From Bacillota bacterium (GTDB lineage: Bacteria > Bacillota > Clostridia > Christensenellales > UBA1242), in contig WQSK01000001.1 of NCBI GenBank assembly GCA_009787915.1, forward strand, positions 1 to 64,000: a stretch of DNA of 64,000 nt, given 5' to 3'. The notes beneath the pieces were generated by a model. The model ran no database searches. It saw only the letters and a list, made by a program, of their open reading frames with translations, and was not told where the DNA came from. Positions 18,075 through 27,254 of this stretch are shown one piece after another (position 1 is the stretch's first letter; each line of letters opens with the position of its first letter). A program made the translations under genes and the position numbers.

Positions 18075-19522
18075 TTAAGTTTTATAATACGCTCTCCCGA
18101 GAGAAACAAGAGTTTGTCCCTATAGACAAAAAAAATAAAATCGTAAAGATGTATTCTTGTGGACCCACGGTTTATAATACCGCTACGATTGGGAACTTGC
18201 GTGCATATGTGATTGCGGATATTTTGAAAAAGACCATAAACGCGTATGGATATAAAATTTATGATGTCATGAACCTGACCGATGTTGGGCATCTTGTGTC
18301 AGACGGCGATGACGGCGAGGACAAAGTTGAAAAGGCCGCACGGGCGCAAGGTATCACTGCCTCGGAGTTAGCCAAAAGATATACCGACCAATATTTTGTT
18401 GATTGTGAGAAACTTAACATCCGTCGCCCCCAAGTTGTTGCCCCCGCCACAGGTTTCATCAAACAAATGGTTGATATGGTAGAGCAACTTGAGAAAAAAG
18501 GTTTTGCCTACACAATAAAAGATGGTGTGTATTTTGATTCTTCAAAAGTTCCGACTTATAACAAACTAAGTCGCCAGCCGATTGAATCAAACATTGCGGG
18601 TGCAAGGATTGCTATGGGCGAAAAACGTAACCCTCATGATTTTGCCCTCTGGAAAATCGTCGACCCAAAGAGTTTACAGCAATGGGAAACCAAGTGGGGC
18701 AAACACGGTGCGCCTGCGTGGCATATTGAGTGCAGTGCTATTGCGCGCGAATTTTTGGGCGACACGTTTGATATTCACACGGGCGGGATTGACCATATAC
18801 CGACACATCACACAAACGAGATTGCCCAGACCGAGAGTCTGACGGGCAAGCCAATGGCGAACTTTTGGATGCATAACGAGTTCATGACGGTGGACGGCAA
18901 AAAGATGTCAAAGTCTTTGGGAAATGGTTTTATGTTGTCTGACATAGAAAAAAAAGGAATCGACCCAATCGCGTTTAGATATATGTGTTTGTTGACGCAC
19001 TATAGGTCGATTTTTAATTTTACATGGGAAGGTCTGCAAAGTGCCCAAACCGCGCTTGACAATCTCGTAAAGCAATTGGCCAGGCATAAGGTTGCTGTCA
19101 AGGCTAATTCCCTCTCGCCTGCGGAACTCGGCTTGCGCCTCAAACAGTCCTCGGCTTCAAGTGAACAAGCCTCACCAGCAACCTTTTCACCGATGGTTGT
19201 GCTTTGGGATGATTTGAATACCCCGAGGGCGGTTGCCTTGTTGTGGGACGCGGTTAAGGGCGCACCCTCGCGTGTGGTGTATGACATGGCGATTGCGTTG
19301 GATTCGGTTTTGTCACTTGATTTAGAAACGCGTGTTCAAAAGTTTTTGGCTTCACAAAAGAGCGCGGATGTTCCGAAAAAAGTTTTGGATTTGGCAAAGG
19401 CTCGGCATGAAAAGAAACTTGCAAAAGATTGGGCAGGTGCCGATAAATTGCGTGATGAAGTATTGACTTTGGGGTACATTATTAAAGATACTAGGGATGG
19501 TTACGAGGTAATAAACAAATGA
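18071..19522 (+). CDS. cysS: cysteinyl-tRNA synthetase
   Basis: 483 residues. It has the CysRS opening YSCGPTVYN with ATIGNLRAY in the HIGH position, the zinc ligands in WHIECSAIA and DIHTGGIDHIPTHHTNEIAQ, and KMSKSLGN. The C-terminal helical anticodon domain ends in ARHEKKLAKDWAGADKLRDE. It overlaps both neighbours by four bases. Confidence 0.93.
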   Translation: MIKFYNTLSREKQEFVPIDKKNKIVKMYSCGPTVYNTATIGNLRAYVIADILKKTINAYGYKIYDVMNLTDVGHLVSDGDDGEDKVEKAARAQGITASELAKRYTDQYFVDCEKLNIRRPQVVAPATGFIKQMVDMVEQLEKKGFAYTIKDGVYFDSSKVPTYNKLSRQPIESNIAGARIAMGEKRNPHDFALWKIVDPKSLQQWETKWGKHGAPAWHIECSAIAREFLGDTFDIHTGGIDHIPTHHTNEIAQTESLTGKPMANFWMHNEFMTVDGKKMSKSLGNGFMLSDIEKKGIDPIAFRYMCLLTHYRSIFNFTWEGLQSAQTALDNLVKQLARHKVAVKANSLSPAELGLRLKQSSASSEQASPATFSPMVVLWDDLNTPRAVALLWDAVKGAPSRVVYDMAIALDSVLSLDLETRVQKFLASQKSADVPKKVLDLAKARHEKKLAKDWAGADKLRDEVLTLGYIIKDTRDGYEVINK

Positions 19523-20253
19523 AAGTAAAACTCTACGGGACGGGAAGTTCGGCGGCAAAGAATTTCAGCGCATGTGCGTTTATTAATGACGAGGTTCTTT
19601 TTGATTGCCCAAATGGTTTGGTGCAAAAACTCCGCAATGACGACGTGGATTTTGACAAGGTTAAAGTCCTTATTTTGTCGCACTTTCACGGTGACCATGA
19701 TTTTGATGTTCCGTTTTTTTTAGGGGCGATGGGTTTCAACCCAAGAGGTCGCAAATTAACAATCATCGCACCAAAGGGTTTTGCAAAGCGTCACAAGGTT
19801 TTATGCGACATGATTTGGCCAGGTATCTTTGGCTTTAAGGTGGCGAAGAAAAATATCGACCTAACGATATTGGAAGCCAAAGACAAAAGAGTTTTCAATA
19901 TAGAGGGGTACGAGATTAAGGCATACTCTGTGTCACACTGTGAGGAGCAGGGTTGCGTTGCATATGGTTTTAAAATAACAAAAGACGGAAAAACGATTTC
20001 TTTCAGCGGTGACACTTCGATGACGGATAATGTTAGGGCTTTGGTTGATGGGGTGGATATGGCGTTTATCGAATGCACAGGCGCACCTTTATCAGAGCGG
20101 GTTCCCGTGCATATCGATGTTCCAGAGTTTTTGGCGCTTAAAAAAGATTTTCCAGATGTTAAATTGGTTCCAATACACATGTCGGATAAGAGCAAAGAGG
20201 CTCTTGAAAAACTAGGTGTCAAGGTTCCAGAGGATGGGGATGAATATAATTGA
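19519..20253 (+). CDS. metallo-beta-lactamase fold hydrolase (RNase Z-like)
   Basis: 244 residues. The HxHxDH metal motif reads SHFHGDHDFD, with further ligands in FSGDTSMTD and the final PIHMSD. The layout is that of the ElaC / RNase Z-like branch, but it is shorter than RNase Z and lacks an obvious exosite arm, so tRNA 3' processing is possible and not proven. Its place between cysS and smpB in a translation operon favours an RNA-related role. Confidence 0.8.
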   Translation: MKVKLYGTGSSAAKNFSACAFINDEVLFDCPNGLVQKLRNDDVDFDKVKVLILSHFHGDHDFDVPFFLGAMGFNPRGRKLTIIAPKGFAKRHKVLCDMIWPGIFGFKVAKKNIDLTILEAKDKRVFNIEGYEIKAYSVSHCEEQGCVAYGFKITKDGKTISFSGDTSMTDNVRALVDGVDMAFIECTGAPLSERVPVHIDVPEFLALKKDFPDVKLVPIHMSDKSKEALEKLGVKVPEDGDEYN

Positions 20254-20701
20254 CGACAACCGCAAGGCAAGGTTTGACTATGCCATAGATGACAAATTCG
20301 AGGCGGGGTTGTCGTTGCTTGGGTGGGAAGTCAAATCCGCGCGCGCTGGAAACGTTAATCTTAAGGACAGTTTCGTTTATTTTCAGGTTGCATCAAACGG
20401 GGGAATAAGTGCTATACTTAAAAACGCGCATTTCTCTCCGTTTCAATTCGGTGATGTATCAACCCAGGAAACGCGCAGGGATAGGCAACTTTTGTTAAAC
20501 ATACATGAGATTAAAAAAATCCATAACGCAGTTAAAACAAAAGGCGTGACATGTGTACCTCTTAGGCTGTATTTTAATAAAAGTGGTCGCGTGAAACTCG
20601 AGATTGCTATTGGAAAAGGGAAACATACTTATGACAAAAAACAAACACAGAAAGAACGTGATATTGCCCGCGAAACACGTCGGGCAATCGAAGGGATGTA
20701 G
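20240..20701 (+). CDS. smpB: SsrA-binding protein
   Basis: 153 residues. SmpB binds tmRNA and brings it to stalled ribosomes. Seen are NRKARFDYAIDD, EAGLSLLGWEVKSARAGNVN and the basic C-terminal tail. The usual LTGTEVKSLR reads LLGWEVKSAR. The start at 20240 is chosen because homologues begin at the equivalent of MNIIDDNRKAR; an upstream in-frame GTG at 20216 would add 8 residues. It overlaps the preceding gene by 14 bases. No ssrA gene is seen in the window. Confidence 0.92.
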   Translation: MNIIDDNRKARFDYAIDDKFEAGLSLLGWEVKSARAGNVNLKDSFVYFQVASNGGISAILKNAHFSPFQFGDVSTQETRRDRQLLLNIHEIKKIHNAVKTKGVTCVPLRLYFNKSGRVKLEIAIGKGKHTYDKKQTQKERDIARETRRAIEGM

Positions 20702-20704
20702 CAT

Positions 20705-21640
20705 ATGAGAAAAGAAGGACAAAAAGTTAAAAACGTAAATGGCTTTAGCCGAGTGGCGACGTTGCTTGTAGGCACACGTAGGTGCGAGGCTACGAACTAT
20801 TTTACAAAAGAAGTGTTGTGCAAAAAATTCGATGATTATATAGAGTTAAAAAAGAAAGAAGGCAAAGAATACAACTATCGCGATATTGCGCTCGCGGTTT
20901 TGGTGCGGATTTTTTATTTAAGACCCCAATTGAACCGCTTTGTTGTAAAGGGCAAAATCTATCAGCGTCATCATGTTGATGTGGCGTGCACCGTGCACAA
21001 GAATTTAAGAACAGGCGAAAAGGAAACGGCGATTAAATGCAGGTTCCACGGCAACGAAACATTGGACGAGGTCAAAGAACGTGTTGACTCGGCACTTAAA
21101 AAAGCGGTGTTCGAGGAAAACTCTACGGACAAGTTCGTTGACAGCCTTTTGGGTCGCGCACCGAACTTTTTGTTGCGCTTTATCGTTTGGACATTTAGGA
21201 TTCGCGATAGGTGGGGATTATTGTCAGACAAATTCATGTTTGAAACCAGCCCAATGCACACAAGCATTTTCTACGGCGACCTCAAAAGTATCCACCTAGG
21301 GGCAACTTGGCACCATTTGTACGAGTTCGGGAATTGTGGTTTTTTCCTAACAATGGGAAAGGAAACATGGAAACCCGTTGTATGCCAAAAGACACAAAAA
21401 ATCACCGCAGAAAAAGTGGTGGAACTAGGGATTTCTATTGACGAGCGATTTATCGACGGTCTGACCTATAGCCAAATGCTTAAGACGATTGACAGGATTT
21501 TAGAGGACCTAACAGTTTTGGAAACTCCTGCACTCCCCGAGGACAGAAAATGGCCATATAACACAAGCGAGAAATTAAAACGCCTTCCGCGCCGTGCGAA
21601 AAAACAGGCAAGGCGTGCGGGCTTGACAATCGCCTCATAA
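20705..21640 (+). CDS. acyltransferase-like protein (E2/CAT fold), active-site His missing
   Basis: 311 residues. The C-terminal half matches the fold pattern of chloramphenicol acetyltransferase and the 2-oxoacid dehydrogenase E2 core, including ATWHHLYEFGNCGFFLTMGK and ISIDERFIDGLTYSQML. The active-site motif of that superfamily is DHRxxDG; here it reads DERFIDG, so the catalytic His is Glu. It may be a non-catalytic or altered enzyme. The very basic C-terminus (RRAKKQARRAG) could bind nucleic acid or membrane. Last gene of the translation operon. Confidence 0.65.
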   Translation: MRKEGQKVKNVNGFSRVATLLVGTRRCEATNYFTKEVLCKKFDDYIELKKKEGKEYNYRDIALAVLVRIFYLRPQLNRFVVKGKIYQRHHVDVACTVHKNLRTGEKETAIKCRFHGNETLDEVKERVDSALKKAVFEENSTDKFVDSLLGRAPNFLLRFIVWTFRIRDRWGLLSDKFMFETSPMHTSIFYGDLKSIHLGATWHHLYEFGNCGFFLTMGKETWKPVVCQKTQKITAEKVVELGISIDERFIDGLTYSQMLKTIDRILEDLTVLETPALPEDRKWPYNTSEKLKRLPRRAKKQARRAGLTIAS

Positions 21641-21651
21641 CGTGATATAAA
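21623..21651 (+). promoter_or_regulatory. promoter, leaderless type
   Basis: TTGACA (21623-21628), 17 bp, TATAAA (21646-21651), 7 bp to ATG 21659. The -35 lies in the last codons of the preceding gene. Confidence 0.7.
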
Positions 21652-21658
21652 TTTCTCA

Positions 21659-22522
21659 ATGGTTTTAACGAAAGAATATTTACACAAAGTACATAATGTT
21701 TTCTCTGATGTAAAAACGATTTGCAGGGAGTTGCCATGCCATGCGGACGGGACAAAAAGAGATATTCCGTACCCGAAGACAACACCGTTTTCATTGTTTG
21801 GAAGTGTGAACAGGGATACAAGTTCTGTCGGTTTTGAAATCGGAGATATTCATACAAGGCTTGATGTATGGAAATACACTTTGCCAGCAGAGCAAGAATA
21901 CCCGCACATATGGTTGCGCAAGACCGACACCAATGAGAAGATTGATGATTATGAAAAACTTTGTTTTCTAATCGATTTTTCAAGTAAAGGGATTCAAACA
22001 TATGCGTCGAACTATGGACTTTTGGAACCTTTGTCTGAGTCGAAAAAACAAAGGCTTGTTGAAATACTTGATGAAGATTGCAAACATCTTTTACACCAAA
22101 CGGATGCAGAAAATATCGGAGGGATTCTTGCCAACGGGTTGCACCTCAACGGTGAAACGGGCGAGTATTCACATTTTGCTGATAAAAATTCTCGCCTTTA
22201 TTATACAACTTATCCACTTGAAAAGGAGGAGGCCTCTGACCCACTTCGCTTAACGCATAGTATTTATGGGAATCAATATAACCCGCGCATGGTTTTATTG
22301 GGCTTACCAAACCAACTTGGGGATGTCGAGAACGAAAAATTCCGCGAAAGAATTGCCGTGATGTCGCCTTATGCAAAACGACATATTATCCCACCCGAGT
22401 TCGTGCGCGGGGTCGTTGATTTTAGGGGTAACTTTGAATCAAATCCCAATTGGATTCTTTCGCGTGGCAATGCCGACGAGTTGCTTAATAAACACAGAGA
22501 ACGAATGCATATAACCACTTGA
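21659..22522 (+). CDS. hypothetical protein, possible ADP-ribosyltransferase-like fold
   Basis: 287 residues, soluble. The middle part (LLHQTDAENIGGILANGL, then SRLYYTTYP) has the His, Ile-rich helix and NGL turn seen at the start of several ADP-ribosyltransferase-like folds such as Tpt1 and DarT. The later IPPEFVRGVVDF would fit the closing strand. A full catalytic set cannot be assigned, so this is a suggestion only. It has its own promoter and is followed by another unknown gene 72 bases on. Confidence 0.6.
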   Translation: MVLTKEYLHKVHNVFSDVKTICRELPCHADGTKRDIPYPKTTPFSLFGSVNRDTSSVGFEIGDIHTRLDVWKYTLPAEQEYPHIWLRKTDTNEKIDDYEKLCFLIDFSSKGIQTYASNYGLLEPLSESKKQRLVEILDEDCKHLLHQTDAENIGGILANGLHLNGETGEYSHFADKNSRLYYTTYPLEKEEASDPLRLTHSIYGNQYNPRMVLLGLPNQLGDVENEKFRERIAVMSPYAKRHIIPPEFVRGVVDFRGNFESNPNWILSRGNADELLNKHRERMHITT

Positions 22523-22593
22523 CTTTTTGCCCGAAAGTGGAAAGGGATTTTTGGGTATTGCAATGTAACAAAATTTATGGTAGGGTTGTTTTG

Positions 22594-23256
22594 ATGATTA
22601 AAGTTTTTATTGGACTTAGAACACTGATTGAACACGGCTATTTAAATGGTGACGTATCAAAACGTTTGCCGCGTGAGGCCTTTTATGGTGACGAATATCA
22701 CAAGGTATTTATTGGGGCAAGTGAAGATGTCTTTTTTGATGTTGTGCCTGGTGACACATCTGGTCGTTCTGGCACAGGTGACACAATGCGAGTCCTTAAA
22801 TCATGGGAAAATGGTGAGGTTTATAAACCGCCTTACAAAATCGATGTTTGTACTTTGCAACTTAAAAACAACCTGAACCCGCCAACCATATGTATGGCGA
22901 CCGAGTTAGAAAAAAAACTTGGCGGGATTCCGTTTACCATATTTTATAGTCGGGGCCTTAGGGGCAACAACACGGGTGCGATTGTAACTGCTGTTGATTT
23001 GCGAAAAACGAGAACTGTTATAGAGAAGATGGACCTTGGTTCCCATGGTACCGATATTCTTGATGTGCAAATCACAACAGACCCGAACGAATATTGGAGT
23101 ACAACATACGTAGAGGTTGACGGCAAAAAAGACGAAGGAATAGAAAAGCGATATTACGAGAAAGAGGTAATTACCGAGCATAGAAAATCCCTCATAGAAT
23201 TTGATGCGGATGGCGATAAAATTGTGCGGTCGTCTTTATTGACGTTTGGACTTTGA
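22594..23256 (+). CDS. hypothetical protein
   Basis: About 220 residues, soluble, no recognised domain. The ATG at 22594 is preferred to an upstream TTG at 22519 because the intervening residues lack any protein-like pattern and overlap the previous stop. AGGG at 22582 could be a weak ribosome binding site. A segment near residue 70 lists Pro and Cys (KPPYKIDVCTLQLKNN), and GIPFTIFYSRGLRGNNTG suggests a beta core. It could be a partner of the upstream gene. Confidence 0.6.
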   Translation: MIKVFIGLRTLIEHGYLNGDVSKRLPREAFYGDEYHKVFIGASEDVFFDVVPGDTSGRSGTGDTMRVLKSWENGEVYKPPYKIDVCTLQLKNNLNPPTICMATELEKKLGGIPFTIFYSRGLRGNNTGAIVTAVDLRKTRTVIEKMDLGSHGTDILDVQITTDPNEYWSTTYVEVDGKKDEGIEKRYYEKEVITEHRKSLIEFDADGDKIVRSSLLTFGL

Positions 23257-23268
23257 TAATGTTATCAT
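23239..23268 (+). promoter_or_regulatory. serS promoter, leaderless type
   Basis: TTGACG (23239-23244), 18 bp, TATCAT (23263-23268), 6 bp to ATG 23275. No T-box leader is possible with this spacing. Confidence 0.6.
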
Positions 23269-23274
23269 ATCGGC

Positions 23275-24597
23275 ATGATTGATATTAATTTGATACGGGA
23301 AGGTTCCGAGGCGGTGGCAAAAACCCTTGCAAAGCGCGGGTACGAAATTGAACAGGTTTCAAAGATGTTTGCGGAACTTTTGAAACTTGATGCAAAAAAG
23401 CGCAAGATTCAAACCGAGGGGGAGAACCTGAGAGCCGAGCGCAATCGTTTGAACGACCAAATATCGAAAGCCAAAGATGCCACAGAGCGCACAAACTTGA
23501 TTGCAGGAACAAAGGTTTTGTCAGAAAAAATATCCAAAATCAATATTGACAAAATCGAGAAGAAAATTTTTGATATAATGGCGGGGATTCCGAATTTGCC
23601 AATGGAAGAAGTCCAATCAGGTGGCAAGGAAAAAAACCGTGTAGTCGAAACGATTGGTGTTAAACCGACTTTTGATTTTAAACCAAAAGACCATGTTGAA
23701 CTGTGTACAAGTTTGGGTCTTATTGATTACGAGCGTGCGGCGAAAATCAGCGGGCGCGGAACCTGGGTCTACACAAACATGGGTGCGAGGTTAGAGTGGG
23801 CACTTTTGAACTACTTTGTAGATTTTCACACACGAAATGGGTACGAGTTTATAATGCCTCCGCACCTTTTGAATTACCAAAGCGGATATGCCGCGGGTCA
23901 GTTTCCAAAGTTTGCTGAAAACATTTTTTGTACAAGCGCAGGTGCAGGTATTGGAACCAAAGGTGGGAAAGCCCCAAAGTTCAGCGACCCCGATTTTAGG
24001 TTTTTGTTGCCGACATCCGAAACCGCGATTATAAACCTTCATCGCGATGAGATTATTCCACAGGACAAACTCCCGATTAAATATTTTGGGTTTTCACCAT
24101 GTTACAGGCGCGAGATTGGGAACTATGGTAACTCCGAACGCGGTATGATTCGCGGTTTTCAATTCCATAAAATAGAGCAATTTATCTTTTGCAACAAAGA
24201 GGACGATGAACAATACTTTTTGGAAATCGTTTCAAATGCCGAGGAACTTGTTAGGGGGCTTGGACTCCATGCACGGACTGTTGCGCTTGCCGCTGGTGAT
24301 GTTGGCGGGGCTATGGCAAAAACATATGACATCGAGGTCTATATCCCAAGCATGACCAGTATCGAGGGCGGGTTTAAGGAGGTTAGTTCTTGTTCGACCG
24401 CCCAGCAATATCAGGCGCGTCGTGCGGCGATAAGAACAAAAAGAACAACGACCGAGTTTGTTCATACGCTTAATGCAAGTGGTTTGGCGACCAGTCGTTT
24501 AATTCCTGCGATTGTTGAACAGTTCCAGACCGCGGACGGACGTGTTCGTGTGCCAGAGGTTTTGCAAAAATATTTGGGAGGCGCAAAGTTTTTGTGA
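23275..24597 (+). CDS. serS: seryl-tRNA synthetase
   Basis: 440 residues. The N-terminal long coiled-coil arm (about 27-100) recognises the long variable arm of tRNA-Ser, which is encoded at 63 kb. The class II core shows LPTSETAIINLH, FSPCYRREIGNYG and RGMIRGFQFHKIEQF (motif 2), and HTLNASGLATSRL (motif 3). Length is normal. It is separated from the other synthetases and has its own promoter. Confidence 0.93.
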   Translation: MIDINLIREGSEAVAKTLAKRGYEIEQVSKMFAELLKLDAKKRKIQTEGENLRAERNRLNDQISKAKDATERTNLIAGTKVLSEKISKINIDKIEKKIFDIMAGIPNLPMEEVQSGGKEKNRVVETIGVKPTFDFKPKDHVELCTSLGLIDYERAAKISGRGTWVYTNMGARLEWALLNYFVDFHTRNGYEFIMPPHLLNYQSGYAAGQFPKFAENIFCTSAGAGIGTKGGKAPKFSDPDFRFLLPTSETAIINLHRDEIIPQDKLPIKYFGFSPCYRREIGNYGNSERGMIRGFQFHKIEQFIFCNKEDDEQYFLEIVSNAEELVRGLGLHARTVALAAGDVGGAMAKTYDIEVYIPSMTSIEGGFKEVSSCSTAQQYQARRAAIRTKRTTTEFVHTLNASGLATSRLIPAIVEQFQTADGRVRVPEVLQKYLGGAKFL

Positions 24598-24605
24598 CAA
24601 CCACA

Positions 24606-24611
24606 TATATA
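24606..24611 (+). promoter_or_regulatory. possible -10 box, leaderless type
   Basis: TATATA ends 6 bp before ATG 24618. No convincing -35 is present. Confidence 0.35.
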
Positions 24612-24617
24612 TAGAAC

Positions 24618-25301
24618 ATGATGATTCGTGTCGTATGTGTTTTGTTTGCCGTAGCAATTATTACTTCTTTGTTTGTGGACTTTCGGTCACGCCCAGTTCA
24701 TGCGCGGACGGCGGATTTTCATGTTGTGATTGACGCTGGTCACGGCGGGCATGACGGTGGGGCGGTAGGAAAAAACGGAACTCGCGAGGCCGATGTTGTT
24801 TTGGCTATTGCAAGGTTTTTGGAGAGCGAACTTAAAAGCATTGGTATAGGTACGACTATGACAAGGACGACCGAGGCAGATTTGGCGGCCCCTATGGCAA
24901 GAAATCGCAAGCGTAGTGACATGGATGCGCGCCGTAGAATTATCGAGTCGGTTCAACCCGATTTGGTGGTTTCAATACACCTAAACAGTCTGCCATCGCA
25001 CCCTGGGGTTCGGGGCTTTCAGGCATTTTTCAACCAAAGCGGCGAAATCAGTAGACACTTTGCCGAGTCCCTTCAGGCGCATTTTAACAATCTGCCATTG
25101 CAGGGCAATCGCCGCGCGTCCACGGGGGATTTTTATATTTTGAACTCTACGGGTTTTCCGTCGGTGCTTTTGGAGTGTGGGTTTTTGTCTAACCCAAATG
25201 ACGAGGCACTTTTAAGGACAACCGAGTATCAACAGTTTTTGGCGGCAAACATTGCGGAGGCGATAGACCAGGCGCGGAGAAATGTTCCTCCAGTCAGATA
25301 A
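24618..25301 (+). CDS. N-acetylmuramoyl-L-alanine amidase (CwlD type)
   Basis: 227 residues. An N-terminal hydrophobic segment (about 2-22) acts as signal or anchor, followed by an Amidase_3 domain that cuts the amide between MurNAc and L-alanine in peptidoglycan. Zinc-site motifs are IDAGHGGHDGG, the Glu in NGTREADVV, and SIHLNSL; a catalytic Glu lies in LLECGFLSN. There are no cell wall binding repeats, as in CwlD, which helps make cortex lactam in spores. The role in vegetative or spore wall cannot be decided. Confidence 0.88.
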   Translation: MMIRVVCVLFAVAIITSLFVDFRSRPVHARTADFHVVIDAGHGGHDGGAVGKNGTREADVVLAIARFLESELKSIGIGTTMTRTTEADLAAPMARNRKRSDMDARRRIIESVQPDLVVSIHLNSLPSHPGVRGFQAFFNQSGEISRHFAESLQAHFNNLPLQGNRRASTGDFYILNSTGFPSVLLECGFLSNPNDEALLRTTEYQQFLAANIAEAIDQARRNVPPVR

Positions 25302-25319
25302 TTTTGCACTCACTTTTGG

Positions 25320-25348
25320 TTGCCAAAAAAAGTTTGCGGTTATAGAAT
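25320..25348 (+). promoter_or_regulatory. promoter, very short leader
   Basis: TTGCCA (25320-25325), 17 bp, TAGAAT (25343-25348), 12 bp to ATG 25361. The leader would be about 5 nucleotides with no ribosome binding site. Confidence 0.55.
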
Positions 25349-25360
25349 ATCTATATTCAT

Positions 25361-27208
25361 ATGAAAAAGAATCGGCGCCCGTCCTACACAAAAGGTATCA
25401 AACGCTATGCGGTATATTTTTTGTTGTCCATGGCGGCGTTAGAGGCGTTGGCACTTTATTTCCCGATTTTGTTACAGCGCGTCACGATTACGGCGGAACA
25501 ACAATTTATGGCGGAGTCCACAGACATAGCCCCGTTGGTGTGGCAGTCGCTTTTGGTACTTGGATTCATTGTCGTGATTTTTGCGGTGTTCTTTTTGACA
25601 GAGTGGCTTGGTGCAGTTTATACAAACAAATATTCGGCAAACATAAGGGCGGCGCTTTACCAAAAGTTCAGCAAACTGTCAGGGGAGCAAATCGACAGAA
25701 TTGGTGTAGCAAAAATTTTGCCTACTATTATGAACGACACAAACTGGTTACGGACATACCACCGTCGCAAGATATCCATGCTTGTGTTTTTTCCTGTGGC
25801 TATTGTTGGGAGTATAATCTTTTTGTTTACCCTAAGTTGGATTTACGCAGTGTTTGCGTTGGCAACAATTCCGTTTGTTGGATTGTTTTATTTTTTAAAC
25901 ATCAAAAGAATGGGCAGGTTCGTTCCACCAAGCGTTGAATCGTATGATGAGATGTACCTCAACATGAAAGAGGGGATAAGAGGCGCGCGTGATATTCGTA
26001 TATTAGGTAAAGCAGATGAAAGGGCGCAGGATTTTGAAGGGCACGTTGCCAACAACCGCCGCCAAGCCTTGGCAACAACACGCGGTCATGCGATGAGTAC
26101 AGGCTTTCATGCGATATTGTTTACGCTTGTTACGGTTCTTATCATTTTGTTTGCGTCCACTGGCCAACTGACACAGGGTGAATATAGAACCATTGTTTAC
26201 CTTTCGACCGCTATACAATATATCAACCGTATTTGGGCGGGGTCGCACCAAATCTTTGTTTGGTTCCTTGACACAATCCCTAGATGTAAATATACATACA
26301 AACGACTTGACGCTTACTATGCTATGACCGAGGAAAAAGAACCTTGCGGGCTAAATAGTTTGCCTGTATACAAAAAAAACACGGTCAAGTTAAACAATGT
26401 TTCTTATAAGAAACAACTTTCTTGTGTGAACATTGAGATTCCAGAGGGCAAATTTGTCGGTATCGTCGGAGGTATCGGGAGTGGAAAAAGCATCCTTGGG
26501 AGTTTGCTTTTGCAACTTGACCAGCCAGAGGACGGTCTTATTACATTTAACGAAATTGATATAGCACAGATTAATCCAAGTTTTTGGAGGCGCGATTTTG
26601 TAAGTTACTGTCACAACGCACAAATTATACCTGGGACGATTCGTGATAACTTAAAGATACTTAACCCGTCGCTGACTGATGAACAAATTTTGGATGTGTT
26701 CAAAGAACTTGGGGCTATGCGTTTTGTAAAACAGTTTGATAATTTCTTGGACTTTGAAATCAAAGACGGGTCTTTGGTTCCCGAGGGTATCAAAAACGTT
26801 ATCTCTTTGGTAAGAACGGTTTTGAAACCAGCAAGCCTTTATGTGTTCAACCAATGTTTCGAACACGTTAGGGATTCTTATATACAAAAACTGATAGCGA
26901 AACTTAAACGCGAGAAAAAGACCGCGGTTTTCATGTCGCTTAATGTGACGGTATGTAAAGCGTGTCAACGTCTTTATGTTCTTAAAAATGGTGAAGTTAC
27001 TGGGCAGGGTACACATGCGGGGCTTATGAGGTCAAACCCAGGGTATCGCGAGTTCCACGCATCCAACATCGGTACAATGGTTTACGAGGATGATAAAATT
27101 GCACAAGAGGTTCCGACAACCACGGGCGAGGAGGATACAGTCCAAACGGTAAACCTAACAGAGGAAACCCACGTTCAGGTTTCTGCGGAGGCGGCGGGAA
27201 AACTATGA
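25361..27208 (+). CDS. ABC exporter half-transporter with degenerate ATPase
   Basis: 615 residues. A six-helix exporter membrane domain is followed by an ATPase domain and a Thr/Glu-rich tail. Walker A GGIGSGKS (370-377) and the Q-loop are intact. The Walker B end reads VFNQ (Asp to Asn at 497, catalytic Glu to Gln at 498). The LSGGQ signature is replaced by PEGIKNV, and the switch His is lost (SLNVT). Hydrolysis at its own site is very unlikely. It is 46 bases ahead of a second half-transporter, so the two should form a heterodimer. Confidence 0.82.
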   Translation: MKKNRRPSYTKGIKRYAVYFLLSMAALEALALYFPILLQRVTITAEQQFMAESTDIAPLVWQSLLVLGFIVVIFAVFFLTEWLGAVYTNKYSANIRAALYQKFSKLSGEQIDRIGVAKILPTIMNDTNWLRTYHRRKISMLVFFPVAIVGSIIFLFTLSWIYAVFALATIPFVGLFYFLNIKRMGRFVPPSVESYDEMYLNMKEGIRGARDIRILGKADERAQDFEGHVANNRRQALATTRGHAMSTGFHAILFTLVTVLIILFASTGQLTQGEYRTIVYLSTAIQYINRIWAGSHQIFVWFLDTIPRCKYTYKRLDAYYAMTEEKEPCGLNSLPVYKKNTVKLNNVSYKKQLSCVNIEIPEGKFVGIVGGIGSGKSILGSLLLQLDQPEDGLITFNEIDIAQINPSFWRRDFVSYCHNAQIIPGTIRDNLKILNPSLTDEQILDVFKELGAMRFVKQFDNFLDFEIKDGSLVPEGIKNVISLVRTVLKPASLYVFNQCFEHVRDSYIQKLIAKLKREKKTAVFMSLNVTVCKACQRLYVLKNGEVTGQGTHAGLMRSNPGYREFHASNIGTMVYEDDKIAQEVPTTTGEEDTVQTVNLTEETHVQVSAEAAGKL

Positions 27209-27254
27209 CGAATGTAATGAGGAACAAGGTTCTTGAACGTAGTGAGAGGTTCTT

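Noticed and set aside
14341..23280. T-box riboswitches before metG or serS
   Set aside because: The promoters lie 6 bp from the start codons, so no leader RNA exists; no T-box core sequence is present.
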